DNA from: Trema orientale
Taxonomy: Eukaryota; Streptophyta; Magnoliopsida; Rosales; Cannabaceae
DNA: 64,000 nt
Direction: 5' to 3'
Assembly: GCA_002914845.1 (NCBI GenBank)
Contig: JXTC01000267.1
Coordinates: 85,199-149,198 of the forward strand
Of this stretch, positions 36,426 through 49,420 are shown piece after piece. The notes under the pieces are model-generated. The model searched no databases and was not told the origin of the DNA. It saw only the letters and a program-made list of their open reading frames with translations. Within the stretch, counting starts at the first letter, position 1; each line of letters begins with the position of its first letter. A program made the translations under genes and the position numbers.

Positions 36426-39000
36426 TAAGATACGAAAAAGGTACAAGTTTGGACATTGGAAGATGAACTGTTTGTCTTAAGTCTGAACACTGTCGTGGAC
36501 TTATGGTTGTTTTCTCTGTTGGTTACTGTTGCATTCATGAAAGATTGATTACAGTTCTTAATTATTTATTCATTTAATTTTTATTATTATTTTTTTATAA
36601 AAAAAATCAAGTTCGACAAGAATCTTCTTATTTACTAAACAGGGATTAATTTAAAACGAGAGTCATTAAAATTGATTCTTGTATCCATTGGAAAAGAAAA
36701 AAAAAATAATGAAGAAAATGAGAAAATTATGAGGGAATTGGGGGAGGTTTCAACGTGGAATATGGATGAAGCTGAAATTGTGCTGACTTTGGGAATCATT
36801 AGGAACACCACCGACAAATTATTAAGATTAGAATCTTCATACTTTGGGAATGCCTTATTTGTTCTTCCTCTTTTAACCCCAAAACAAGCCTCTGTCGCTC
36901 CAACCTATTGGTTGATATTCTCAGCTACGATCATTACTTACTATTGTAAAATGTAAACCCTTTCTTTTTCATTTTTTTTAATGAGGAAAATTACATATTG
37001 TAACTTCATCATTCTTTAACCTTTTTTTTTTTTAACAAAAAAGTTATAAAACTATTGATTGGTTGATGGCGTGGGGACCGCCCTGAGACTTTCTAGATGG
37101 ATGCCATCTGTATATTACCAGAAACATAGAAACAGCGAATGTAATGTAAAAAGAGTGAAAACGGCCCAAATCTAAATCATTTCGACTGATGTGGTGGTGC
37201 CGCCCGACCAAACTATTTATTGACATTATTATTTCTGTTTCTCTCTATCTCTATTTTTTATTTTTTTTAATTCCTTCAATTTTACCCAACTAGGCCAATC
37301 CAATTCCAATATACTCTTCTTTTTTCTTCTCTCTCCGGAAAACCACTTTTATTTTATTTTATTTTTGATAATTGGAAACCTCTTTTATTTTGACTCGGTA
37401 TCGGTAACAATCAATTGGAGTTTTTTTTTTCCGTTGTTTTATTCCACTCCACATCGAAATAATCAATCATATTTCCTTTTTACTATAGCCATTACGTATG
37501 TCCTTGAACAAATATGGAAATTAGTCAATCATGGTTGGTTAGAAAAAAGATTCGATTCTAAAGAAATTGGACGTCTATCACAAATTAAACAGAGTAATGT
37601 TAGAGTCACACAAATTACATGTAAAATTTACACACATTAATATGATATTTATTTTAATCGTTTATATTTTTTTTCCAAGTAGGCTCATAAACGTAGATAA
37701 TTAAAATGCATTTCATATCAATGTATGTGAACTTTGTATCTAATTTATGTGTTCCTAGTATTATTCAACTAAATAATAATCAAATTATACGAACAACTTT
37801 TGGCCTTTCTACGTTACTTAAATTTTTAATATGTATGCGCTTTTACAAATTTACTAGTGCCAAATTTATAATTTAATCTATATATCTAATCGGGCCGTAA
37901 ATAATTTATTGCATTTGTAGTATAATTAATCACCAGTAATAAGTGTTATTAATTTATTTTTCTTGCTTAAAGGTAAGCTACCATAAGACCAAAAATTTGT
38001 TATGTCATCATGTTTGTATAGTACCAAGCAAGTTTGATCCCCGAACTTTCCAATTTTCTTTTTACCAAATTATTTGTTATCATTTTAGGAGAAAATTGGA
38101 TTGAAAGAATTTATCAAACAACAGGGGAATATATATATATATATATGTGTATATATATATTCTCTATAGTTTTTATTTTTACTAAATTCAACTATGTGTT
38201 AAAAAAAAAAAGGAAAAGAAAAAACTAATTGAAGAAAATACACATTCCATAAGTGTATTGAAGCAAAAACTTATTTCTAAATAGCTTCTAAACTAGTAGA
38301 AATCTAATTTACTTTTTCCATTTTGAATTGTTTGACAATAACTTTCTATAAATTTAGAAACTGTTTCAAAATATTTTCGATTTCAAAACACTGAATTAGA
38401 ATGAAATTTTCATCAATTAATTTTTTTTTCTAAAATTAAATATTATAGGGGTATATTTGAAAAATTGAAATTTTATATTAAATGTCATAGTAAATGTAAT
38501 TGCTAAGAATAAAGGGTCAAACTTTTAAATATGAAAAATTATGGGATATATTTGTCATTACAACATATATACACATAAATATATTATATAGCAGATTGTG
38601 AGAATACCACGGTACGATTACAGTAATTCTGAACAAAAAATGTTATTGTAATATCATTCACTACACAAAATATAGAGCAATTTCAACGTACCAAATCAAA
38701 TATTGGGATGTTATTACTTGGGAGTAAGGGAAAGGAAGTGGCAGTTTCGTAAATTGGAAAAGATCGAAACCCAATAATGCAATGTCCCATTTAATAATGT
38801 GGAGGGGATGGAATATGAAGGCGTGGTGTGTGGTGTGGTGTGGTGTGGTTTGGGAAGGAAAGGAAAAGAAAAAGAAAAAGAAGCCATTAATACAAGCAAA
38901 AACAGAGTCCAGAGGGCAGAGATAGAGAGACAGAGACGGTTCAAAACGGTGCCTTACTGCCTTATATGAATACCAAAATGTCGTAATTATCTGACTCTGT
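33458..39000. other. AT-rich intergenic DNA and GALS1 upstream region
   Basis: I recognise no gene. Short open frames at 36672-36956 and 37365-37640 show no domain I know. There are (AAT)n at about 36392-36425, (TA)n at about 38130-38160 and a GTGTGGTGTGG tandem at 38824-38850. The last several hundred bases are probably the GALS1 promoter. Confidence 0.5.
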
Positions 39001-39034
39001 AGTGTGTAGTGTGTAGTGTGTAGTGTGTAATGTG
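39001..39034 (+). repeat. AGTGTGT tandem repeat in the GALS1 leader/promoter
   Basis: Four AGTGTGT units and one variant end about 32 bases before the GALS1 start codon. They probably lie in the 5' leader. Confidence 0.7.
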
Positions 39035-39066
39035 CAGCGCGTAATTGCATTATCCTGGAGAAGGCA

Positions 39067-40814
39067 ATGAGGAAAGACGCGCCCACGTCCTCCGCCCCCG
39101 TCGTCTCCTGCTTCGAGACAAAGCCCATTCTGCTTACTTTACTTTCTCTCACACTCGTCATGCTCATGTGGAACCTTCCCCCCTACTACCAGAACCACTT
39201 CTCCACCACTCTTTCAGCCGCCACCAATGCCTCCTCCTCAAATCCGGTTGCTGCCCAGAAGCTCAAAACCATTCCCAACGCTGACCCCAATAAGCGCGAG
39301 TTTCAGGCCTATGGCAACGCCGCCGCTCTTTTTGTCCAAATGGGTGCCTATCGCGGCGGCCCCAAGACCTTCGCGGTCATCGGCCTTGCTTCCAAGCCTC
39401 TTCATGTCTATGGCCGCCCTTGGTACAAATGTGAGTGGATCTCTAACAACGCTTCGGCTTCAACCTTGAGGACCTTGGCCTATAAAATGCTTCCCGACTG
39501 GGGCTACGGCCGAGTCTACACCGTCGTCGTTGTCAATTGCACTTTCCCCGTCAATCCTAACGACGACAACGCCGGTGGGAAGCTCATTATAAAAGCTCAC
39601 TACGGCGAGTCTCAGAGGAGATACGAGAAGTTCACGGCCTTGGAGGAAGCCCCGGGCTCGTACAATGAGTCAAAGTTCCGGCCTCCCTACCCGTACGAGT
39701 ATCTGTATTGTGGATCCTCTCTGTATGGAAACCTGAGTGCGGCTAGGATCAGGGAATGGATGGCCTATCACGCGTGGTTCTTCGGTCCCAAATCCCATTT
39801 CGTGTTCCATGACGCAGGTGGGGTGTCTCCCGAGGTGAGGGCGGCGCTGGAGCCGTGGGTGCGTGCGGGAAGGGCTACGGTTCAAGACATCAGGGCTCAG
39901 GCAGAGTTCGATGGATATTACTACAACCAATTCTTGGTGGTGAATGACTGTCTGCACCGCTACCGCTACTCCGCGAATTGGACATTTTACTTTGACGTCG
40001 ATGAGTATATCTATCTGCCCCTTGGGAATACTCTGGAATCCGTACTGAATGAGTTCTCGGATTACACTCAGTTCACTATCGAGCAGAATCCAATGTCCAG
40101 CGTCCTCTGCCTCAATGACTCCACCCAGAATTATACTAGGTAGGTACTTGTTTCTTTTTTCTTTTGCAGAAGAATTCAAGCATCATAAATTAAAGATTCA
40201 TTGGCCTACTGTGTATGTATGTATGGACTATGGTGGAAGTGAGTGAGTCATAACGAGTTATTGCTTGATTCACCACTAGTTGTTTTTAAGTTAGTCCAAA
40301 TTAGACTTTCATTAGTGTTAGGGATGAATATATGGGAAACAGGGTAGGGGGCAGAGTAGTCATATACGGATTAGGGTAGGCTTTTGTTTTTTGTTTTTGT
40401 TTGAACAACAATGTATAATAATAATGATGATGATGATAATAATAATAATGGCATTGTTTGTGCAGGCAATGGGGTATGGAGAAGCTGTTGTTCAGGGACT
40501 CAAGAACGGGAATCCGGCGGGATAGGAAGTACGCAATACAGGCGAAGAACGCATACGCGACGGGAGTGCACATGTCGGAGAATGTGATCGGGAAGACGTT
40601 GCACAAGACGGAGACCAAAATCCGGTACTATCACTACCACAACTCCATATCCGTAATTGGAGAACCCTGCAGGGAGTTTCTGCCCTTGTCCGCCAAGAAC
40701 AACGTCACCTGGTACAACAAGCTTCCCTACGTCTACGACGATAACATGAAGAAGCTGGCCGACACCATCAAGCAATTCGAGCGCAACACCATTTCCATTC
40801 CCATTGTTGCCTAA
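39067..40814 (+). CDS. GALS1: Galactan beta-1,4-galactosyltransferase (GT92), GALS1 type
   Basis: Exon 1 is 39067-40139 and exon 2 is 40466-40814; the donor AG|GTAGGT and acceptor TGCAG| join to restore an Arg codon, giving 473 residues (Arabidopsis GALS1 is about 496). GALS enzymes add beta-1,4-linked galactose from UDP-galactose to galactan side chains of rhamnogalacturonan I in the Golgi. The N-terminus MRKDAPTSSAPVVSCFETKP is followed by a signal-anchor helix (about 20-38) typical of type II Golgi proteins, then a Ser/Asn-rich stem. The GT92 (formerly DUF23) domain fills the rest: FVFHDAGGVSPE (245-256), the metal-binding DVD motif in FYFDVDEYIYLP (D310, D312), and KTLHKTETKIRYYHYHNSIS in exon 2. 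It uses a richer G+C composition than its surroundings, as plant exons do. The 326-bp intron is AT-rich with a (GAT/AAT)n tract. It appears complete. Confidence 0.94.
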
Positions 40815-41030
40815 TATTAAAGTTATCATTCATTTCTTCGCTATTATTCATTATTCATCATTCAATTGGGAGTACAACACTCATCCCAATGCGTGGCCTC
40901 GTTCTCTTTCTCTCTGCTCTGCTCTTTTCTTTGCTGAAAATGCACTCTTCCTTCCTTTCTTTTGCCTTGCCCTTGACTCGCAATACATACAATCCCAGAT
41001 ACATAAACATTAGCTAGAGCAAGGGCGAGG
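40815..41030 (+). other. GALS1 3' UTR
   Basis: This is non-coding sequence after the stop codon with pyrimidine-rich tracts (TCTTTCTCTCTGCTCTGC). It leads into the CCCAGT repeat. Confidence 0.5.
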
Positions 41031-41063
41031 GTCCCAGTCCCAGTCCCAGTCCCAGTCCCAGCT
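41031..41063 (+). repeat. (CCCAGT)n repeat downstream of GALS1
   Basis: Five consecutive CCC blocks are spaced by AGT. The minus strand therefore has five GGG runs with three-base loops (GGGACTGGGACTGGG), a strong G-quadruplex-forming pattern. It is probably within the GALS1 3' UTR, 217 bases past the stop. Confidence 0.75.
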
Positions 41064-44000
41064 CCAGATTTGCCTTGATTTGTGTATGTGAGAGACTGAG
41101 AGTGAGTGGCTGAGCCTCAGCGACAACCCAACTGGGGGCCCTATTTGTTTGCCTTTTCCTTTTCTTTTCTTCCTTTTTAGACCATAAATCATAAGAGAAA
41201 AATTGTTCATTTGTTTAATATACATATAACCTCACTTTACAAATTCTGTAAACCCGTCTGTCTGGTCTGGTCAGGACTCAGGATTTCGCTCCATTTTTTT
41301 TTTCTTTTTGTTGAATACCCTTACTTTTATAAAGCAGCATTAAAGATAAGATTAAGAACAACAAAGATAGATAGATGGCATGGCATGTGATTCGCCTATG
41401 AAATGATTGTTTGATTAAATTGTAATAATGCTTTAGGTGTTGCCCAAGGGGGAGATGAGATGGAGATGGCTTTTTCCCTTTTGTCTCTTTTTCGATTCGA
41501 TGGTTTTATCATATTCGCTTTAAAAAATCAAAGCTCTCCACTCCAACGCCTACATTAGGAATTAGTCTCTTAGTCTCTACCTCTTTAGTGTTGAGTGTTG
41601 GATTCCTAGCTAGCTAGATAGCGAACTTCGGTTCGACTGGCTTTGGACATGAATTTTGGCCCGAAACTAAGCATATCCTTTTATCTCCTTTGCTACTGAA
41701 TCCATATGTTGAAAAGGAACAGTCAAGAGTTATGGAGCGAATTCACAAAAAGGGGCCGACTGTGGAGTCGCGCGCGACTTCTTCTTTCTATTGTGTAAAA
41801 ACTGAAAACCATAAATTCATATTTATGACAACAGGAACAGGTATATTTGATGAAACTAGAGGATGTCGTGAGTCTAGACAAAGTAGTTTTTATGGAGGTT
41901 ACCTTCTCTCCCTGTATGTTAGGTTAGAAGTAGTAATACATATCTGAAAATGGTTTTTACTACCTTATATAACCATTGAAAGTTGATAATGTGTATAAAT
42001 AGGAAAATATTTATATATTATAAGATTTCTTTTTATCATCTATCGGTATGGAAATCAATTTTTAATTTTTAGATTTTCAATCTAATGATTACAATTAAAT
42101 ACATTGAAATATATTTAAGTGTTAATTAAATGATAATATTTATTTTTGTAATAATTATATTGAAATCTAATATTCAAAATCTAATTCTCTATGAGTATTC
42201 TTATTGTTATCTATCGATACATATATTTGACCAAGTAGAAAATAACTTACGATAATATGTTAATTTCACCTGCATCTATTTCAATTCTAGCTAATTCATA
42301 CATAGATAATAAGTTTTTTTGAATAAAATTTTTTTTTTGGTAGAAGATTTGGGAATATATATATATATATATTTGTATAATTTACGGAATGAAAAAGAAT
42401 ATTCTATTTTATTTTACGTTCAATTACAATATTTTTTTAATCCTTTTTTTTCCTATTTTTTAATTTAGATTTGAATTTAATGTAATTTCAAAAAAAAAAG
42501 TAAACAGTGAAATTCGAAAAAGCTGAAATATATTTCATTAAACTTTCATAATTAGTCAAGCTTCATGCTATCATGTACAACGTATAGATGATTTGTAACC
42601 AAAAAAACCAACATCATTTATTCCCACCACATTGTAGTTAGCCAACATTCTTGCTATCGTATGTGCCACTTCACCATTTAAGTAAAAGTTAGTACCCATT
42701 CAATCAAAAAAAATAAAAAAAATCTCCACCATAGTTGCATGTAATTGTAATACAAGGGTCACCCTCTTCTGCATATTTCCAAAGCAACGTCTTAAACAAT
42801 ATTCCAATTAAGGCGGTGCATTCTACATCACAGCACACAAGAATTCAAAAACAAAAGAATGAACACATGTTACAAAACAAGTGAATAGAGAACACAACTA
42901 CTATGCAGTACACAAATATTACGAAAAAAATATGTTATATTTTAAATGAACTAATTAGTTTGAAAGAAAAAAAAATACCAACTAAACCACTGATCATTTT
43001 GGAAGAATAGAATAAAGCCAACTGAAAAATAAAATGCCCACAGAATTAAAAATTAACATTCAAACGCTATGCCCATAACCGAAAAGAAAAACCACCAACG
43101 TTACTTTCATTAAAAAGAAAAAAAAAAAAAAGCATTGATCGAAGCATTTAAACCATTTTGCAAGAATTAAAAAGGAAAAAAAAAAAAAAAAAAACCTCTC
43201 AGTAGAATATGTTTATTTTATGCCCATAATCACCAACAAACCCACACCCAAAAAAAAAAAAAAAAAAGTAGAAGAAGATCAGAATACTTCATGTATGTGG
43301 AGGAGGCTCGCATGGAGGTCATCATATCATCTTCAAATGGGAGAATGTTATGTATACCCAAAGGATTTTAAAGTTGATCATACTTTTGACTGTCAAATGG
43401 AGCAAAAGTTCACAAGGTATTCATCAACTTGCCCCTTTTATATATTTGTAGACAAGAAAAACAAGATTTGAAGCCCTCATTTGTGATAATCTAAGCTATC
43501 ATTCACAAACCTAGGTTTAGCTCCAATGTCCTCCTTCCATTTTGAGGGAATAATGAGAGTAAGAACGACTTCTTGTTATTAAAATTTTCTTTTTCCAGAT
43601 TTTGCTCTTATTGAGATACCCATGATATCTAACGGCTGATTTGAATGAAAAACAGAGAAAAAGGATTGACGTGAGTCAAAAACATAAGGTTGGTGATTTA
43701 AAAACTACAAGAATAAAGACCTAATTAATACAAGGGAGAAGTTTGGTGACCTTAGTGATATAAACCCCGTTACGAGGCCGTTCGGCCTAGGCGGTGGAAT
43801 CGGAAGAGAAAAGGGCATGAGTATGACGCCAAAATAACTTTTTTGTGAATTTTTTTGAAAATGATATTTTCAGGGGTGTTTTGACCTATAGTCAAGCGCT
43901 TCTTCACAATGAAAAACTATTAAAAATATCATAAATAATAGTTTTTTTTTTCATAGTAAAAAAACTCTTGATTATAAGTCAAAATGCATTTGACACTTCT

Positions 44001-45214
44001 AAAAATGTCATTTTTCTATAAATTCGCAAAAATTTTATTTCGGCCAAGTTAATACATTTGCGGGCATAAAGGACATGCGTGTGACTAACTTGGGCAAAAA
44101 TGATTTTTTTTTGTATATTTTTTTAAAAATAATATTTTTAAGAGTGTCAATAACGTCTTAACTTATCAGTAAAAACTTATTGACTGTGAAAAAATCCGAG
44201 ATAGTAGTTTTTCATGGTCAAGTAGCTCTTGACCTAAGGTCAAGTAGTCCTTGACTCCTTGATTATCCTAAAAATGTGAGGAAAAAAAAAATGGGCCCAA
44301 GTTAGTCCAATCCATGTCATTTTATCCACTTTATTTTGGCAATCTTGGGCTCATTTCAAGACGAATTTTGGCCCGTTGGCCATGAATAAGGAAGGCGAGG
44401 CGATCTCTACTTCGGACACTATAATCTTCCCAATGATGGTTTGTGGAATCATCCAAAGTAATAGAAACCGGAACTTACCCGTATGTGAAAATTCAAAACT
44501 TATTCAACCAGCATATAATAAAATACCAAATTCTCATTTGATTATTCAATTGGAACAATAATTATGTTGTTAATAATTATTATAAATACTGTAGATGACT
44601 TGTCTTCCGGTTTCTCAATTTTATTTATTTTTATTAAAATTTATATGGTTCGAACAACTCGATTACGAACGTACGAAAAGGGAAACCCTGGTGTAGTCCA
44701 AAGGTTTTGGATGAGGGAGTTGACTTGTATAAATAAAAATAATAATTATAATGATACGAATAAATAAGAGTAATAAAATAGTTTGATGTAGCGCTTAGGA
44801 AAGAGAGCACCGCCGCACGATACACACGTGTACTCTCTCCGAGAGTGCGAGGCCGTGTGGATTATACTAACTAGACTTAGAGCGAAGGGGCTTAAGGGTC
44901 TACTTAGCCTCGGGCGGGGGCCGCCCTCCCCAAGTGGACAGAGCGGCGGGCCCATCCAAGCAGAATTGACGGTTGTAATAAGAGAAGACTCTACAGTGCA
45001 GAGGAAATCCTAATCCAACGGTCAATGGGGGTTGTATGTATACATAATCTGTAGTGAATGCTGATCTCAGATTTTGAGTCACCGCCTTACAAATATTGGT
45101 GTGTGCCTATTATACCTCTAAAAGTCATTTACCTCTTCTCCAAGACTTTCCCATTTTCGGATTTAGGAACCTTATAATCGAAGAAGCTTAGCGCGGCGAC
45201 CACCACCTAAAACC
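41064..45214. other. Intergenic DNA between GALS1 and PLATZ
   Basis: I recognise no gene. Short frames at 41690-41947, 43220-43471 and 44376-44561 have no domain I know. There are poly(A) tracts near 43178-43194 and 43251-43267, a group of related repeats at about 43812-44280, and a GC-rich patch at 44880-44960. Confidence 0.5.
43812..44280. repeat. Imperfect direct and inverted repeat units of about 100 bp
   Basis: A unit with GGGCATGAGTATGACG, an AAAATAACTTTTTT-like core and GTCAAG is seen near 43815-43905, in reverse near 43960-44060 (CTTGATTATAAGTC ... CGGCCAAGTTAATAC), and again forward near 44070-44170 (GGACATGCGTGTGACTAAC). Paired TCTTGACC/GGTCAAG motifs follow. This looks like a decayed MITE cluster. 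Confidence 0.4.
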
Positions 45215-45224
45215 TTATATAATA
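45215..45224 (+). promoter_or_regulatory. TATA box of the PLATZ gene
   Basis: TTATATAATA lies 84-93 bases before the PLATZ start codon, with CT-rich sequence (TCCTCTGCTCTGCTC) at the expected start-site distance. This is a good plant TATA box by sequence and position. Confidence 0.6.
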
Positions 45225-45307
45225 TTCCCAGCTAGAAGCACTCTCTCGACCTTCCTCTGCTCTGCTCTGCTCTCCTGCTATAGCAGACTTCTTTTTCCCA
45301 CATATCC

Positions 45308-46444
45308 ATGGTATGTCTTCTTTTCGGAGTTTCTGATTCTCTTAAGTGCTTTTTTCATTTCTGTTTTATTTCTATCACTTAAAAACTCTTATATATGTTA
45401 TATATATATATATCTGTATATATGCAGGTGAGTCCAATAGGGGCAATGGGAAAAGAATACAGGGAGTCGGAGTCGGAGTCGGAAACGGAGTCGGAGGCGA
45501 AGATGGGTAGTCCTCGGTGGCTGAAACCAATGCTGAGAGCGAGCTATTTCGTGGGATGTCCCATCCATGGGGATTCCAATAAGAGTGAATGCAACATGTT
45601 CTGCTTGGACTGCATGGGGAACGCACTCTGCTCCTACTGTTTAATCCATCATAAAGATCACCGTCTCGTTCAGGTTGCCTGCTCTTCTTTTTTTTTTTTT
45701 TCCTTAAATTTTTTTTTGGGGGGTTTATGAATTATGAATGATAAAAGATTAGATTGATACTATATTAATGTAGATTCGGCGGTCTTCGTATCACAACGTG
45801 GTGAGAGTGAATGAGATTCAGAAGTACATAGACATATCCTCCATTCAGACATACATTATCAACAGCGCTAAGATTGTGTTCCTGAATGAGCGGCCGCAGC
45901 CAAGGCCTGGCAAGGGGGTTACTAACACTTGTGAGATTTGTTGCAGAAGTCTTCTCGATTCCTTTCGATTCTGCTCCTTAGGCTGCAAGGTGTATATGCC
46001 TTCTTCTATGCCCATCCCTTTTCGTGTCATTCATATTCATTTACTCATTAATCAATTTAGAGTATTTATCTATATTATATTATATGTATATGGCAGCTTG
46101 GCGGGATGAAGCGGGGCGACCCAGAGCTGACATTCGTACTGAAAACAGGGAAACACAACAGGGATATGAGTGGTGTTGGTGTTGGGTTCAATGGTGGATC
46201 GGAATCGGACGAGTCATGGACCCCTAAGAAGTTGCTGAGGACGAAGAATGTTTTCAACCGTCTGATGCTAAATATGCAGGATGACATGAACATGAACGGT
46301 CATGGATCAGGAGAGCAGCAGATCATCAGGTGCTGGAGCTCCGGCGATGAAGCTGCTTCCAACATTTCTCCATCCACTCCTCCCATTTTCAACCACCGCA
46401 ATGCCAACAGAAGGAAAGGCATACCTCACCGCGCACCCTTTTGA
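45308..46444 (+). CDS. PLATZ (plant AT-rich sequence- and zinc-binding) transcription factor
   Basis: Exons are 45308-45310, 45428-45673, 45774-45989 and 46097-46444, giving 270 residues. Exon 1 contributes only the ATG, directly followed by a consensus donor GTATGT; exon 2 starts with GTG AGT CCA. If that intron is not used as proposed, translation could begin at ATG 45446. PLATZ proteins bind A/T-rich DNA with zinc and generally repress transcription; family members act in endosperm, leaf growth and stress. Zinc set 1 is C45, H48, C60, C63, C69, C72, H75/H76, H79 (C-x2-H-x11-C-x2-C-x5-C-x2-C). Set 2 is C136, C139, C150, C154 (C-x2-C-x10-C-x3-C). The family core [20 protein letters not shown] is at 119-138. 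An acidic [10 protein letters not shown] stretch (15-24) is encoded by a GAGTCG minisatellite. The C-terminal region is Ser/Asn-rich and unstructured. Confidence 0.93.
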
Positions 46445-49151
46445 TTTTATCACTACTTTTCTCACTATTACTACTACTACTACCACCACTACTATTTCTT
46501 TTTTTTTTTTAGGGGAACTATCACTACTACTACTACTAGTACCGTCTAATAGTAAAGTCTAGTGGGAAGAAAAAAAAAATGTACAAAGAAAAACACGGGG
46601 GAATTTATAGACATACTACTTTAGGAGATCAACTCTCTAAAAGTACTGAATTTGCAGTCCAAACGAAAAGAGAGTAGTACCACAATTTACTTAATTAGTT
46701 GTAAATACCACACACCCAAAAAAGGAAAAAAAGAAGAAGAAAAAATCACACTGTTTTCGTGATAATCAGTCTTTGGATTCTCTGAAATAATTAGAAAAGT
46801 TTAGGACAATATTAATAGCTTAGATATGGCTTTCTCTTTTTATGTTTGTTGACAAGAGAAGGGATGTTTTAATAGCTTTAATTATATACCACAGTAAACA
46901 GTACTAGAATGATAGAAAGTGATATATATTACACATATATATGTATATATATGTGTGTGTTTTTACTGTTGAGTTGTATGAAGATATTGTTGAGAAAACA
47001 TATATTGTGCATATATGTAGATATTGATGATATTTTTTTCCTTTTTAAAGTTAAATATTCCGTTAATGGATGATGATTCTTGGTTTATTTGTATACGTGC
47101 ATGGTGACAGTGGGCAGAGTACTCCATAGTTGTGGAATTTATGAATCTGAAAAATGTTGGACTATTCCTTTCAAAAGTAGGACAACTCATCTTTAGTCTT
47201 TTATTATGTGCGTTTTTGTTACCACCTTATAAAAACATATGATATATATGATGCCATCTCTTGGCATACTATCAATTATTACTCTCAACATAATTCGTTT
47301 CTTAGCTGTAGGAAAAAAAAAGAAAAAAGAAAAAAGAAAAATCTTGTAGTAAATAAGGAAATGGATGAGCTAGGCCGAATTTAATTGAGTGAAGATGAAA
47401 AGGTGGAATATGTATCTTTTTATTCCAAATTTTGTTGCTACTTAATTAGGTGATTCGTCGATGAAGGTTAAATTTGAGAGGCGTTGGTTTAAGTCAAGGA
47501 TTAGAGAGAAGAGTCGAAACTTCAAATCAAGAAAAAGCTAAGGAGACACGTAAACCCCACAGCTGCGGATGCTCCAAATCCCTCTATTCTTGTCTATCCA
47601 CTTGAAAAGGATTAATATTGATTTTTTAGGAATTAATGATGCAACACATAGATAGACTCAATATATATCCATAAAAAATATGTCAATAATAATAATAATA
47701 ATAATAAAAAACAAGTGGAAGTGGGTTTGTGAGAGCCGTGAAGAATCTGTATAAGGCTGCGTGTGACTCCGCTCTGCTTCGCCCCCCTCCATTCATTCAT
47801 TCGCCGCTTTATTTCGTTTTCATTAGTGTTTAATAATTGAGTTGATATATTGTTTTTAAAGTGTACATATATAAATAGTTATTAACTGGTAGATGATGAT
47901 GAAGTTGATGATGATAATGATAATGATATGGTTAATAAGGGTGGGTTTTAAATGGGCCCACAATTTAAAAGAGAAATTTAGTGGGTATTTGCTTTAATCT
48001 GCAAAACAGGAGACGATGAGTGTGGATATTGCTGCGCTTCCTCTTCCAATTTTGTGGTTTTTAATTTAAGAATAAGACTAAAGAGGGCTGTTTTGTCTGC
48101 CTTCTTTGGCCTAGCTAAAGTTACTTGTAGTTGGAGATGAGGATATGACTCACCACTCAGTCTTTTCTTTAGGCAGTGCCTTTCTCTTGTTAATTATATC
48201 TGGAGAGGAGTACGTTTTATTATAATTATATATACATGAAATTAACTAAACCTACATAAGTGACACAATTAAAATTGCCACGTAATATATAATGTAGAAC
48301 CTGCGTGTTCTTGCATTATAACATTGAATTGTACTATTTGGTGCGAAATTGAAAGTTCTTGGGTGGAAAATGGTGTTGTTTATTTTTTCTGAAAAAGAAA
48401 GCAAAGAACAAGTTACTAATAATGAGACAGTCAAAAATTATGGCAATACTTCAATGCTCATCCGTTCTCTTTTACTTTTAACAAAATTGAGACCGAGAAA
48501 TATGTTGATAATATGTAGGGCATTTGTCATAATACTATTGTTAATTCTGCGTAACTATCAGTATTAGCTTCCACTAAAAGGTAATCTAGCCACATTCAAT
48601 ATCAGACAATAGAAAAATTAAAGAAGGATCGACATTAAAAATAATTAATACACAACAATCAATTAAAGAAATGGTTTCTGAATGTTGATAAGGCAGGTTG
48701 TGGTGGTGCCACTTTGGAACATACAGATCGGACAACAGGCGTGGCGTCAGTCGTCAGCGGCATTAAAGCAATATGCATGAGTTCTAAAGTTAGGATTACG
48801 GATGAGTCGGCAAGTTTCACAGATTAAAGTACAAAATTGCTGAATTTTGAGTAATGTGTCCATTTCCAACACAAAGGAAGAAGACGAAAAAAAAAAAACA
48901 AACACAATTTATTATATATAAATGTTAGATATATGCACATAAGAACGAGTTTTCTGAGGAATTTGGAGAAATGGATATCAAGCCAATGGCTGTGATGAAT
49001 ACGGCAAAACGTGGTTCTTTCGGACTTTGACAAGTGTGTATATACTTTGTAAAGTTCTCTTTAAGCGAAATATCACGAGTTACGTTCCCTAATTCGGTTA
49101 TTCTAATTTTCTTAATGTGTGGAGGAGAGTACCGAATTTGGGTAATACACA
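46445..49151. other. PLATZ 3' region and AT-rich intergenic DNA
   Basis: A (CTA/CAC)n stretch follows the PLATZ stop within its probable 3' UTR. The rest is AT-rich with (ATA)n at about 47685-47706 and (GAT)n-like sequence at 47893-47930. I see no gene. Confidence 0.5.
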
Positions 49152-49420
49152 TTGTTGCGTGGTTTTTTGACCACCATAAATAGTTGACCTGTCTAATCCC
49201 AAAAAAGGCAACTAGCTAATTGAAGAGGAGATAATTACCTATTATTGTGTAGTCACCCAATCTTAATATTATATTGTATTTTATTATGTAGTTTCCTATT
49301 CACAAAATTAGGAAACCTGAAGCTACCCTCACCTATATAAAGGGGGCTCAGTCTCATAANAATTGGCGCTAGAAGGAGGGCTATTCCAGCAAAGTGTTCA
49401 TCAATTTTGCTTCTTCAACA

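Noticed and set aside
38661..39167. 168-codon minus-strand frame over the GALS1 promoter and start
   Set aside because: Low-complexity translation from tandem repeats, and it overlaps the certain GALS1 coding start on the other strand.
41690..41947. 85-codon frame and similar ones at 43220, 44376 and 37365 as possible organelle-derived inserts
   Set aside because: I could not match them to any plastid or mitochondrial protein I know, and they lack other coding signs.
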